From the NCBI RefSeq assembly GCF_963966145.1, contig NC_091053.1:11780001-11844000 (forward strand): DNA of 64,000 nt, given 5' to 3'. Source of the DNA: Tenebrio molitor (taxonomy: Eukaryota > Arthropoda > Insecta > Coleoptera > Tenebrionidae). Of the stretch, positions 47,231-59,992 are shown one piece after another (position 1 is the stretch's first letter; each line of letters starts with the position of its first letter). Both the position numbers and the translations under genes were made by a program. The notes below the pieces were generated by a model. It was not told where the DNA came from and searched no databases. It saw only the letters and a program-made list of their open reading frames with translations.

Positions 47231-49660
47231 AACTTTTCCAAATTAACGCAATTAACTTCTATTTTAACAAATAAACCCAAACAAGCACCTTTCAATTCTA
47301 CCAGTGATGGTAAACTCCGCCGACGCTCTTAGAATCGTAGTTAAGAGAGTAGATGTAAATTCTGCTGGTAGTAATTTTAACGGACACTTTTTTGCTCTTT
47401 AGTGACGCAAATCGATGATAAAGTATATTTTAATTTCAAATTTATTTCTTCCACACCTCTTTCTACGAAAATAAATTATTCAAATCGAGCCTATTAGGCT
47501 TAATGATTTGATTTTAAGAGGACTTTATACCTTTTTTACCGACGAACACGCTACTTGTCTTTTTTCGCCATAAGTGTTGCACTAATTAAAGTGTAATGGT
47601 CGTTTTTGCAAGATCAGAGTCGAATACATATTGGTAAAAAACCGAAAAAATTATTCAAGTTGATGCATAACAGGTCATTAGTTGTGTTTATTTTTTAATG
47701 GGCGCTGTTTATGCAATTATTCACTAGTTTTAGAACTGATAAAAATGTTGAAAAGTTTTAATGATTATAATTTTAGATTCAATAAATAAATTTTAAATGA
47801 GCCGTTTACGACCAGGTCGAACGGGATTTGGGAAAAAGAAAAATTAAACAGCGAAAGAAATAGTTTTGTATTTTTTTAAAAAGCAAAGAAAGTGTCAAAG
47901 ACAATTGTTAGGTGTAAAGATTCTTTGCATTGTAGATTGTTTAGGAAAAGGGTTGTTAGGAGAGAGTCTACGATAGATCAATTGGAGTGAGCACTTGGTA
48001 ATATAGTGGCGGTTAAAAAATTGTTTTACATAGGGTATTTGTAAAGCCCTAACTGTTCCATTATTGTAGAATAGTTTCAATTAGATCTAAATTGGTCGTG
48101 AATGTCCTCTTTTCGACTCGGCAGCCGTCCCCGAGCCAGTCGCGACGCCGCCCGCATCCCGATTAAGCCCATCGATCCCGCTCCCTTAAACACCGTCACT
48201 TAGAGGAGCCATCGTGTGTGGAGTCGGATTGATCCCGGCCATTGTTTTAGGCGTCGCAACGGCGACGCCGTCGCCTGGTGGGGACGCCGCCGCCGAACGA
48301 CGGCTAAAACAGACACCGGAAGCTGCGACCAATCAGGAAAAAGCGCCGGAATCCCTGATGCACCGCCGCCTCCGCCGCCAATCCCGGCTCTCCTAATTTG
48401 ACGAAATTGCCCCGTTGTTGGCGTGTTAAAAGGAGCGAAACGTCTGGGGGCCGCTAGGTGAGGGACCGACCCCTGCCATAAGGTCGCCCAGACCCAACAA
48501 ACTTAGCCACTTTGCGGAATTCAATGCGACTCACGTTTCCGCCGCATGAAACATTTCACCCCGAGATGTATTTCTCATTCTGCAGATTTTTTCTTCTTTA
48601 TGGCACGGAACACGGAGGCAGATGGGCCGGGGGCGGCAGGTTAACGGCTCCGGAGTCCCGGCCGAATCCCCAGAAAAAAATACAGTCGCGCTTGACGTTT
48701 GTTTACGCTCCGCAAACGTCATTTTTGACAGCTGTCAAAAATAACAATAATGGTAATAATAATGACGGTGTGAAACGGCGCAGCAGAAACAAATTAAAAC
48801 ATTCTAAATTTATCTAGAATTAATCCACGCCAAAAATTAAAATAAAACAATGACCACAACAATAATTAATAATAATAAAAATAATTTTTTTTTTCTGCAT
48901 GTCAACAGACGGGTAAAAATTTCCAAAGCAACCTAAACTTTATCAGATGTCCGATTAACAAATTCCCTTTTAAGTAGCGTTTCTGGCCGCATGCAAGGGT
49001 TGAAACCACCCCCACGGAACCCCCCGAACTGGACCTCCTTTTGTCAGATGATTTACGATTTAAATCGAGCCGAAACGGCTTAATAAAAATTACGTTTGTA
49101 CAGTTCGGGATTTATTTGGCGGGGTGTTTGGATTCCGGCCTATTTCTGTGGGGGGTTGCGTGCTCCGGTTTTATTGGTGTGGTCCGCGTGTGGAAGAGAG
49201 AGAGAGATGGATTAGCATTTCGGCAATAATAAGTGGTGGCATAACAGGAGTCCAATCCGTCTTTTTCCCCCCACACCAGAATCTTAATGGGGCAATTACA
49301 TTATGGAGTGTTTGCGTGCGGCCACTCTGGCCATTTGATCATTACGAAGGCTTTTACAATTGAGCGATGTGTTGGCTGATAAATTGAACCAGATTTTATT
49401 TTCTTTGGTTTAAACAGCGTGCGCTGTAAAAATGTCGTTATTTGATTTCAATTATGGCCGCTGAACAAAAACTACCAACAGGAAATTTACCAGAACGTCG
49501 TTTCTGCAACATCAGAGTCACTCAGAGTTCTGTTTCGGACCCCCTAATGTTCACAATTGTGTGTACGAGTGACAGTAAGCTAATGGCACATTGAGATTAT
49601 GTTGTTTTTGAAATGTACAGAGAAGCAGTTTTGCTCTAGTATGGATAAAAGAATGTTTTT
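47231..49660. other. Non-coding (probably first intron of Bar), GC-rich at 48.1-49.3 kb
   Basis: The GC-rich stretch was searched on the minus strand for an upstream Bar exon. No RFMI-type N-terminal Bar motif or homeobox-like sequence was found. Plus frames at 48214-48401 and 48512-48817 have no domain. Confidence 0.45.
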
Positions 49661-49667
49661 TTGAAAT

Positions 49668-49848
49668 ATGGTGTCGAAGTTGGCGTTGAAGAGTCGATTG
49701 TGAATGAACCACTCGTCTTAAAAACACTGATTTTTCAAACAGATTAAAAACACAAACAACGCAAAAAGTTAGGGTAGATTTAAAGATCTGATCAGAGTTG
49801 TAATCCGGTTGTGCGTTCACAATCGACTCTTCAACGCCAAACACCCGT
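49668..49848. mobile_element. MITE of the GGCGTTGAAGAG family, copy 3
   Basis: AAGTTGGCGTTGAAGAGTCG and its mirrored right arm ending AACACCCGTTA. The internal AACCACTCGTCTTAAAAA is shared with copy 1. Confidence 0.88.
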
Positions 49849-50390
49849 TATTGGTGAGGGGGGTTTGTGCTAGGTCCATAAAAGAGAATATTCTGCTTAA
49901 CGAGTCAGTTGAAAATATATTTTCAAAAAATGTTTCCATATAAAAATAAAACTAACCAGAAAGTATTCAAAGGAAAAACACAGAACAAGAAAGGAACAAA
50001 ATTTTGTGTAAAATATGTGTTACTGACATCCAAAGAGGTGACAATGTGGAACGAACACATTTAGAAATACATACAACAGGAGTCAGCAGAGAATAGAAGA
50101 GAACAAGACGTAGAAGAGATAAGAAAGAGTGGGAATTTGGAAAGATTGTAAAAGTTCGACGGTGGATTCGTAATGCAATTTGCAATTTACAAAAATGTCA
50201 AGAAACAAGAGTGAGAACGAGATTTAGATATGATGAAAAGTTAGAAAGAGCCAAATCATGATTGTCACGAGAAGAAAAATTAAGGAGAAAAAAATTAAAG
50301 AAAGAATAGAACGTAAGATGGAAGACAATAAAGTGTGAATAAAGGCATTATTTCAAAAGTTGGAAGGAAAATCAGAATAATTAGAAGAAA

Positions 50391-50607
50391 ATGTATCAGG
50401 TGTTCGTTTAAATTTATCCTCAAAATTGGCGTTAAAGAGTCGGTTGCGAACGCACCACTCGTCAGTCTGCAGAGTAAAAATACAAACTACGCAAAAGGTG
50501 AGGTTAGATTTTAAACAGCTGATCTGTAATTTGTAATCCGTGGTGCGTTCACAATCGAGTCTTCAACGCCTACTTTGAGGATAAATTTAAATGAACATCC
50601 GATACAT
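50391..50607. mobile_element. MITE of the GGCGTTGAAGAG family, copy 4
   Basis: Left ATGTATCAGGTGTTCGTTTA, right arm ending GAACATCCGATACAT. Both arms carry AAATTTATCCTCAAA before the GGCGTT core. It shows that the full terminal repeat starts near TGTATCGGGTGTTC. Confidence 0.88.
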
Positions 50608-53600
50608 TGAAAAGTAAAAATAGAAGAAAGTAATAAAAAAGCAAATATCTTTAAAAACAGGGTGAAAATAATAAGAAAAAAAAAAAGGATATTTAATTGA
50701 GATGATAAAAAATCAACAGTTGTTAAAGAGAACAAGGGAAATGAAATGGAACTGTAATGATAGATTATTCTAATAATTAAAACCAAATTTTTCATCTGAA
50801 AGAGCAATAAATAGGTTGACGATGTAAATAGAACAACAAAAGATACCCAAATATAAATCAAGAAAAATATCTTCTAAGGCAATAAGAAAAAAGAATATTT
50901 GATGAGGATTCTAAAATATAATTATGCATTACGTTTTTAAATTTTTCTGCAGAAGTAACAAGGAACAGGAGAAAATAACATTAATAAAAGGAGGATAATA
51001 AGAAACAGAAGTGTATTTTGATTTAAAGGCTCGAACGTGTAACATTTTAAGTAAAAAAGAATGAAATAGTAAACATGTAGAAAGAAAAAACAGAAATAAT
51101 TACAAAAGATATATTGACAAGAAGAAGAAAATAATCTAATTGTAGAAAAAATATTTTCTAAGGCAAAAAGATAAAAATATATTTGATGGAGATACTAGTA
51201 TGTACCTATGTATTTTATTTTAAATTTTTGTTTAGAAGCAGCAAGAGGACAGCAAAGGTAAATAAAAATAAGAGTGATAATAAGAAACAGAAAGATGTTT
51301 TGGTATGAAACGTAGAAAAATGTGATAAAAATAGGAAAATAAAAAATATATATCAAAAACGAGGAAAATAATTCTTCAGTAAAAATAATTTAGAGAAAAA
51401 GTCGAGAATGATATTTTTTAAAACATTTGTTGAGTGTATGTTGTGTAAATGTGAACAATAACAATTTTAAATAGGAGAGAAAGATGATTAAAAATGACCA
51501 AATTTTAACTGAAAGAGAAATAGAAAGAAAAAGAATAAGCGATAAAAATAAAAGTAAATTTTCCAATCCAGGGTGCAATATTAAGAAATAAAAAGAAAAT
51601 ATTTGACAGAGAAGCCAAAAATGTGTTTTAGTTTCGTTACATTTTCAGCAATAATATAACTAGTGGTATGATTATTATCGATGATATTGTGAGTGAAATT
51701 GAGCTGGAGATTTCGCGAGTTCGAAGGACGAGTGAAATGTCCTGCTTCAATTTCACGAATTTAATATCATCGATGATTAATCATACCACGTGTTATATTC
51801 GATGAGACAATATAATGAATGAAATACAAAATTATTCATTTATTTGTCAAATTGACAAATTTATTTCAATCAAAAATCGTAACGGGGAAAGTAAATAAGA
51901 TTTTTTTTTTTTGTTTTGTATTATCGCTGTGATAGCCATGCAACTAAGGACTTTACGCGTTTTCATTGGATCATTCATGATCACGTGATACATGAATTAT
52001 ATTGTCACGAATATAAGAAAATATCGTCAGTAATACCACAAATAAATCGCAAAAATGACGAAAGCTTTACAAAATCAGGATTAACAAAAAAAACTTGAAG
52101 GAGATTCAAGTGCAAAAATAGAAATAAAGAAAAAATACTAAATGAAGGCATGTGGATTAAATAAAAAATAGAATGAAATAAATTCTTTTTCTTTATCTAC
52201 TGGTAAAAATTCCTTATTAAAATTTGTGTTGCTCTTCCATCCTATTCCTCCCCTTCATTTCACACCTCCTTTATTTTTCCTTTGTTCTCACTTTCATGTT
52301 TACTTTCTGTTCTGATATAATTCTCTAGATCAGAAATTAATCACACCTCTTCTCGTGCCACTTCCGACCAGTTGCATAAACTACCATTAACATTAAAGCC
52401 TACAACCCAATCCTAATCCGACACGTTCGACAACAACTTCGATTTTGTATCACTCCGGACCCACCCAACAGAGAATATCAAACAAAAACCATAAATTAGA
52501 CCAACAATAGCCGCTAATGTTCCTCAAACATAACTTACAACAACCTCTGGCAGATTTACGACACACTCGCATGAAAATTTATATCGGAAAAAGGTTAGCA
52601 ACTTCGTTTCTGGCTTAATTTACGATTCTGATCTCCAAACGTAATTCGTATTTCTGGAAATCGCAGTCACCTTGGAGATGGAGTATTTCAAATGTTTGCT
52701 CGATAACGACTCGCTAATTAATTCCTAATGACCATCAATCATTCTTCTAAGAAAATGGGAAAATATCTCATTTAATATCGATGGAATGATGCCAGATTTA
52801 AAATTCATTAATATGTGTCATTTCCAAGCCGAACTTGTCATTAAGTTAATTAGCGTAATTGACAATGACGTAAAAGCCCGGATGCAATTGATAACACAGG
52901 AGACTGTCATTTTTTTTGTGTTAACTCGGTCTTGAATTTTTCTTTGTCTGAAGCAGAGCACCAGAGAGCCACCCCACTAATTAAAATGCATTGTTTTTAC
53001 ATATTAAAAAGACTCAGTGTGTGTAGTTTTTTGTTTTTATCGGTGCGATTTTATCGGCAGTGACGTCAACCTTCTTTTTGCCCGCGAAACTTCCCTGACT
53101 ATGCAAATAATTGCAGTAATGGCAGTAATTACGTTCAGATTTCAAAAATCTGATAGTACAGGTGGAATAAGTGGCTCATTAAAATAAAATGTAATTATAA
53201 AAAGAAGAAATGAAATGATTAGGCCGAGTCTGTCGGTATTATTATAAAAATTGGAACAAACACGAATGAAAAAATTTTCTCTCCTTGAACGTTTTCGCAT
53301 TAGAATGTAAATTATGATTAGAGTACATTATTTTTACGAAGGAAACATTTTCACGAACGCCACTCCTGAAAAAAATTTTCAAGAATACTAAGACAGGAAG
53401 CGTGTAATTTTTCCCGCTTTTTCTGTCGGAAAAAACGCTAATTACAATTAAATTACGATTTTAACACGCAAATTCAGCATACCTGAAACTTGCAAACGCG
53501 AGAAATAGACCACAAAAAGAATAATATATTTAGTACCACTTCCCACTGATCACACCTTGTCCAGATAATCTCGGAGTAACAGTAAAAATTTTATGCTGAA

Positions 53601-54027
53601 ATAAAATCGGATTTCGTCTCCACAGCAATAAAACATCCACGTGTGTGCCCTATCGACGATAAAAACGCTAAATGCCAATTGCTGTAACATTTACTTTGGA
53701 CGAAAACACGTCGGGATTGGTGGACGTGGGCGTGAGGACATCGCAAAATACTTAATTGAAATAAACAGACCGATAAGAGGACATTAAGATAGGTGAAGTG
53801 TACACAAACGTACTGTCTTATCTCGACACAGGTTTAATTTTAAATCGATTTGAGTGGCGACATGGACGACGGTTAGATAAGGGCCGGAGTGAAGGTGTGG
53901 ACATGGCATTGTGAAGAAGACCACCGGTTCGAGGTTTGTTCGCGCCTACGAGCCGGAGAAACCACGCTCTAAATGACAAAAATGCGTTTTGTCTCGTTTA
54001 TTTCCGATGAACCGTCTATTCTGACCA
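50608..54027. other. Non-coding, purine-rich to about 52.2 kb; no gene recognised apart from the palindrome
   Basis: 49.9-51.6 kb is strongly A/G-biased on the plus strand. The 116-codon minus frame at 50511-50861 is a hydrophobic artefact of this bias. 52.2-54.0 kb is ordinary sequence. Confidence 0.5.
51654..51799. repeat. Imperfect palindrome, about 146 bp
   Basis: ATATAACTAGTGGTATGATT at the left mirrors AATCATACCACGTGTTATAT at the right. Pairing continues through ATCGATGATATT and GTGAAATTGA to a central loop near 51722. Confidence 0.8.
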
Positions 54028-54371
54028 AATGGATTCCATTTTGCCAAGAAAACACGCCGGAAACTATTTTCTGCTAACAAGTGGTGGTCCTTAAAGGGAC
54101 CCTTGAGGCACGCACGTCGAGGGTGCGCTAGTCGGGATCGAGTGGGTATCGCTTTGCCAAAGAAACTCGCGGAAAACTATTTTTTAGCAATAAGTGGTGG
54201 TCCTAAAAGAGACTCTTGGGGCACGCACGTACGAGGGTGCACCAGTCAGGACCGAGTGAGTGCCATTTTGCAAAAAAAAAAAACTCGCGAAAAACAATTT
54301 TTTAGGATGAGTAGTGGTCCTCGAAGGAACCTTTGGGGTACGCACGTACGGGAGTGCCCCAAGATGGATCG
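54028..54371. repeat. Tandem repeat, three units of 113-117 bp
   Basis: GTGGTGGTCC at 54081 and 54194 and GTAGTGGTCC at 54311. Each is followed by GGCACGCACGTACGAGGGTG and, in full units, GACCGAGTGAGTGCCATTTTG and AACTCGCGGAAAACTATTTT. Unusually GC-rich and CpG-rich for the region. Confidence 0.88.
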
Positions 54372-55440
54372 AATTTGGTGTGCACTTTGAGAGAAAAATG
54401 TAATGTCCTGTGTACTCATTTTGAGCGCTTTCACAACGAGTCCTGTGAGGTTCATGCATGTACGAGATAACAACGTGGAACAGAAACGTGTTCGACATGG
54501 ATTTTTGGGATTGTTACGAGCTTGAGGTTCATTTGGATAATTAATTGATGGGAATTTTTCAAAGCTACAAGTAGTAACAGTACAAGGAATTAGAATTCAA
54601 TGTGATAATGGTATTCTCGAAAAGTGTATTGTTTTGAAAAATATGAATTTATGAGGTAAATATGGATGTGGATGTGTAGCAATTAGTGGAGAGATGGAAT
54701 GATAGATAGAAAGAAGTTTTTTGTGTTTAACAAGATAATGCTCGGGTTCGCACGGCAACAGGAGTAACGTTAGGGTAATTGTTTGATCTGCGTGGTTCCA
54801 GACTTGGTACCAATTGAGTAATATTTGGTAATCGTACGTAAAATGTATTATAAGAAGAATTTGATACAACATCTTAACGTGGCTACTTTAATATCGTATT
54901 GTTTTAAAATTAAAATTATGAATTATGAATTTTATTTGTGACAACTGACATTTACGACGATTAAAATGTATTCGAACGATGAGAAAACAGACGTGATTCT
55001 GATTTATGGTGAATATAATAAAAATGCTTCTGCTGTTGCGCGTTCATGAAGATAATAAACATTTTCCCAAAAACTCTTCGTTTTTTTACAATTTCATTTA
55101 ACCAAGGAAATTACGTTTATGTCAAAATTTACGAAACTGCACAGATTTTATGTTTTTAAAGCAAAAAACAAATATCTACGTTAACTTTGCAAATGTATTA
55201 TGGGTTGCATTTTCAATTCCTTCTGACTCATCATCGCTCGTGAAATACCCCGTATTTTGCATTTAATTATTTAATTTAATTGTACCTTGACGTTCAGAAT
55301 AAACAATCAAAAGAATCATCACTGCAGTGTGAAATGTAAGCATTAAATAGAGATCCTAAGATGGAATCATGTGGGACGCATGCTTTTATTTCAATTTGTT
55401 TAGACAGAATTTTTGTTTCCCCTTTTTGATAATGTTCGTT
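54372..55440. other. AT-rich non-coding region, no gene recognised
   Basis: No domain, repeat or RNA gene seen. Confidence 0.5.
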
Positions 55441-55451
55441 GTTTACATCTA

Positions 55452-56015
55452 CAGGGTGTCTGAAAATTCGCGAATTCCGAATTCAGAGTGTGGTCGAGCT
55501 CGAAAAATAATCGCTCTTCCTGAAAAAGATATACCTAAGCACTTTTTGTTCAATACATAGAAGCTTTCATATCCACAGTGAAGAATACCGTGCAATCAAA
55601 TAAAAAAAAATTAGAGTAGGCGAAAATGGTGGTTTGAACCAATCAAAGCATCAGAATAGCACAATCCAGGTAACTCGATTTTTTTTTTAATTGATCGCAC
55701 GTTACTATTCTAGCTACGTTGCCGTTCCATTTTTAAGAAAAATGACAAAAAATTAAAATTTTTTACTCCAAAGTAAAGCTATTTTTCAAAAAATTGTTTT
55801 ACGTTATTATTTTCCACAATCATCTACACCATAAATAACAATAAACACTGAACTTTTCAGCCTGTAGGTATTTGAAGAAAACCCAGTTCAAAAGTGCACC
55901 TTCAGACCAATGTATCTTTGTGGGGGGAGTCCCGATTTTTTTTTCCATATTGGGCTACTGAACTGATCCCCTACAACGCTCTGAATTCGGAATTCGCGAA
56001 TTTTGAGACACCCTG
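55452..56015. mobile_element. TA-flanked MITE, 564 bp
   Basis: CAGGGTGTCTGAAAATTCGC and the inverse of CAGGGTGTCTCAAAATTCGC, flanked by TA. The arms continue through GAATTCCGAATTCAGAG. Confidence 0.9.
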
Positions 56016-56180
56016 TATAGTATTTCTCAAAAGAAAAACACTTTTCAGAATTTTCAAAATTTGTTTTGAGTTAATGATTTATAATCGTTATTAATAGGTA
56101 CATATGCAATATCAAATAGTTAAATTTTTTTATCACGTTTGCAAAAACACTGCCAGAATTGATACTTATTAAATATCATA

Positions 56181-56535
56181 CGTGGTTATTATAAATGATT
56201 GTAGTCCAAGTAAGCATAAAAATTGAATGTAAAATTGATGGTTGCCGCTCCATATAAAAAACATCGAAATAATGTGAATAAGTGAGTACACACACAGGAG
56301 TTAAATTGGGTGCAAAACAACTCAATATTTTTGGAATTGGTTGCCACACAACTCAATATTTTAGGATTCACTAGTTAATTTAAATAAATAAATAAATAAA
56401 TAAAATTCTCATCATCACACTTTTCACCTAAAAAATGAGTGACAGCAACACAAATTGACAGTTCACATGAAAGCGGCAAAAATTTCATAACATGGGCGTG
56501 GCCTGCTTCGAGAATAATCATTTATAATAACCCTG
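56181..56535. mobile_element. Degenerate copy of the GTTATTATAAATGATT MITE family
   Basis: Left GTGGTTATTATAAATGATTG and right the inverse of CAGGGTTATTATAAATGATT. It is related to the well-preserved 220-bp element at 61695. An (AAAT)n tract lies inside at 56380-56404. Confidence 0.65.
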
Positions 56536-56952
56536 TACATTGTATAGAGTTCATTTGCTAATGCTAGAGGTCCTAAAGCGGATATTTGTGGTACATATTT
56601 TACGACAAAACTCATTACAAACAGAGCATTTTCATTTGGAAATGAAATTTTCTAAAACATGGCTAGTGCAACTGGCTATTGCAATATGTTTGTGATTTTT
56701 TCTATACCTTTTTTTTATTTTATTTTTATTTCTATCTATTCAAATTCTTCCTCGTTTAATTTGTTCTTCACATAATTTTTATGTTGTTTGCACATCCTAA
56801 ACTGGTCGAATTACTGCTGTTTTTTTTTTCTGGAGTAAAAAGAAAACTTTCCAGTTCTTTGGAAACTAAACGAAAATGCTCAGCCACATTTCAAAAATAT
56901 CTTCATAATCATAATGGTTGGTACATACTACTAAACCATCTGCTACACATTA

Positions 56953-58178
56953 CGGCCGGTTTCATAATGTATTTTAAAAGCGGTTTTAAATTTAAAACCA
57001 CCTTTAACTAAAAATTGTGTTTCATATTCATTAAAGGCGTCTTTAAATCCTTAAAAACCCCTTTAACTTTAAAAGCTCGTTGTCGGCCTTTTATCTCGTT
57101 AAAGGTGGATTTAAATGGGGAACATAACCTCAATTACATGACAAGTGACATTTCGCTAGGCTAGTGCATTGCCACAAATTGCTGCTTTTTTTTTTGTGAA
57201 TTAGTAGGTACTATTGCGGGCAAAAAAAGTGGGACATCAATGTCATTGTCTTGACTTTTAATGTGAAATAATCCTTACCTGATTCTAACCCTACTTTGAA
57301 TTGATTGACGTTGTCATTAAGTATTGTAGGTTGTAGGGAATGATTGTAAGTAAGCAGGTAGTGAATATTTATTTAATGCAAAGTTCCAATCAAAATCTAC
57401 CTTTATCAAAAGAAGAGAGCATTTGGAAAAGGAAAATAGAAGTATAAAATAAATTTTTAAACTGTCAGCTGGAATAGTGTCAAAAAAAATGACAATAAAG
57501 CTTGAACTACATCGAATTTTTCAAAACTGACAGAAATTTGATGTCCCACTTTTTTTGCCCGCAATAGTACTTACCGAATAATTAAATCAACTTTCGGAAA
57601 CTTATAGGTATTCAGAAAATAAAGATATTCCATGAATTCATTAGTTTTTATTGCTCAATTGTTTTCTTGCTAATTCAATCTAAGGTAACAGTTTTTTCCT
57701 TTCATGTTCTTCTCTTTCCTCTCTTCTCTTTAAGTGTAGGATCTTATTTTATACAAGTTTTGTTTTAGATTTATAAAATTCCTCCTTCACTTGAAAGGTT
57801 GGATTTGGCATTTTTGGTCGCAATCTTTTATTAATCGGATGTTTTAATTTGGCGCTGCTCCACTAGCAAAATGTAAAATGCAGAATGTAAACAAAAATTA
57901 AAATACCTACTCGAAATACAATTCAAAGTCCGAGGGAAACAGTTGCGAGTTACCAAAACTTTCAAACGTTTACTGTAAAATTCCCTAGAATTCCCTAGGA
58001 AAATGACTACGTACACACGGTGAATGATTCGTTTTCGAACTAATGCAAATTTTAACTAATGTTTCGATAGTCCGTGTTTATGAAATGCAGTCTCCTTTAT
58101 TTTAGATTTAAAGTCGCATTTACCTTAAAGGCGCATTTTATTAAAGGAGACTTTAGGGTCGGATTATGAAACCGGCCG
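56953..58178. mobile_element. Element with CGGCCGGTTTCATAA ends, 1.2 kb, carrying a nested element
   Basis: CGGCCGGTTTCATAATGT at the left is mirrored by ATTATGAAACCGGCCG at the right. Sub-terminal TTTAAA/AAAGG repeats occur on both sides. The element at 57211-57567 sits inside. No transposase recognised. Confidence 0.8.
57211..57567. mobile_element. TA-flanked MITE, 357 bp (CTATTGCGGGC ends), nested
   Basis: CTATTGCGGGCAAAAAAAGT with a near-perfect mirrored copy at the right continuing to GGGACATCAA. It is flanked by TA and lies inside the element at 56953-58178. Confidence 0.9.
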
Positions 58179-58865
58179 TTAGTTATTTAAAATTAAGGTC
58201 TTAAGATGGTTCATGGTGGGACACAATTTCAATAATGCTACACTAAAAACTATACAGGGTGTATCTGAAATACGTCTGTTAATTTTAACCAGTGGAAAAT
58301 CTCGCCAATTTACTTTTCTCTATAACATTTTGCAAAATTCGCAAAATTTGTACAAGATTTCTTGTCCCCCCATTTTTACCAAACGAGTCGTTTTGTGTGA
58401 ATAACTATGCTATTGGTGATTCAAAATGATTGTGGATAAGTATGGCAACTATGTACGAAAATTTATGTAGCAACTGTGTGCGAGGAGTATAGTTGACATT
58501 TCATTAGCGTGCATTTGATTTTTTTTATACTACTGCACATTGACTTGACAATTTTCAAAATTGCGCAACTGCGAACTGTCAAAGAAATCTCAGCTCTATC
58601 CTACCTACAGAGTTGCCACATAAATTTTCGTGCATACTTGTCATACTTATCCACAATCATTTTGAATCACCCAATAATTTCTACATTTTTGTAACCTTGA
58701 GATTTTAATTTTGATTATTTCATTTTTTCTATAACAATACAGGCTGTTTGATGAAAAACGCCTCAACCCATAACTTTTTTATTTATTACCCGATTTCAAT
58801 GAACGAAAAATCAAAGATATGGTTTTGCAAGCGCTACAAAACAGCCACAAAATATATTTTTTTTT

Positions 58866-59851
58866 GGCGTTATCTTCAATAGCTAACGATAGTCAACTTT
58901 TTTTTTTAAATGGACATATGTAGTTTTTTAGGCTTGGTCTGGTAAGGTATTTTTTTCTGAATCTAATGCTGTATTGAAAGTTATCATTTGGTTCATAGCT
59001 AACTGAAAAAAAAAATAAAAAAATTTTGTGGTTCAGCTTATAAAATTTTTAAGAGTGCCGTGAAAAACAATCGGAATACAAAGTACGGTAATCTTGCATT
59101 TTACGGTGGCAAATGTGCGCATGCGTAGAAATGTCTATTATATGGCGAAAATGTGTTGCTTCAGATCAAATTGTTGAATCCCAATTAATTTTAAACGCGG
59201 CAGTAGTTTCTTAATAAAAATTGCGCCCTGTCTAATTTATATTTTGAAAGTAAATTAGCAAATTATACCGTTGACAACAGGGGGTCAGTATATGAAGTTT
59301 GCACATGCGCACATTTGCCACCGTAAAATGCTAGATTACCCAAAGTACGATAAATGTCATCTAAACGTCAACTTAGAACTTTTCATCTGCTTTTTTAAAC
59401 TTTTTTTATTTAGTATAAAATAACAACATTGTCAGTCATGCAGAATAGCAGTCATTTGACTATTATTTTATGTTCGAGTGTAATAAAAATCGTAATTAGA
59501 CAAAACAAAAATTTAATAGAAAAAATAATAATATTTATTATTATTATTTATGTTTTCCAAGAAAATAATAATAAAACTTTTCAAGATTGCACCTGAAATT
59601 TTTCAAACTCACACTTGACATTTGTTGCTATTTGTATTCCAATTGTTTTTACGGCACACTCGAAAATTTCATAATAAGCTGAACCACAATTAAAAATTGT
59701 TTTATTTTTTTTTCAGTCAGCTATGGACCAAACGATAACTTTTAATACATCATTAGATTCAGAAAAAAATAATTTACCAGACTATGCCTAAAAAACTACA
59801 TGTGTCCATTAAAAAAAAAGTTGACTATCGTTAGCTACTGAAAATAACGCC
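58866..59851. mobile_element. Nest level 3: large palindromic element
   Basis: GGCGTTATCTTCAATAGCTA at the left is mirrored by TAGCTACTGAAAATAACGCC at the right. Pairing continues through GTTGACTATCG, GGACACATGTAGTTTTTTAG and TGGTTCAGCTTAT to TCGGAATACAAA. Its exact borders are unsure because T runs sit at both ends. Confidence 0.8.
59087..59340. mobile_element. Nest level 4: 254-bp MITE with 8-bp target duplication
   Basis: GGTAATCTTGCATTTTACGG and its inverse GGTAATCTAGCATTTTACGG. The arms run about 38 bp, through GTGGCAAATGTGCGCATG. CAAAGTAC stands directly on both sides (59079-59086 and 59341-59348), a perfect 8-bp duplication typical of hAT-type transposition. It lies in the left arm of the level 3 palindrome. 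Confidence 0.9.
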
Positions 59852-59869
59852 AAAAAATAGTTATTTTTA

Positions 59870-59992
59870 TATTAAGTGCGTGAAGAGAGTGTTTTTTGTG
59901 CATGAAAAGGTCTTTTACGCCGAGACGAAGGTCGAGGCAGTATAAGCCTTTGAATGCACAAAAACATCTTCACGCACGAAATATAAACAATA
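59870..59992. repeat. Hairpin-forming repeat next to the level 3 palindrome
   Basis: AAGTGCGTGAAGAGAGTG and TTTTTGTGCAT mirror ATGCACAAAAA and CATCTTCACGCACG. The loop is GC-richer (GCCGAGACGAAGGTCGAGGC). Probably a separate small insertion. Confidence 0.7.

Noticed and set aside
48100..49350. GC-rich stretch as a possible 5' Bar exon or promoter island
   Set aside because: No Bar N-terminal motif, no acceptor/donor pair in phase with the homeodomain exon, and no clear core promoter could be identified.
50511..50861. 116-codon hydrophobic minus-strand frame resembling a membrane protein
   Set aside because: Arises from the purine-rich plus strand; overlaps a MITE end and has no recognisable motif.
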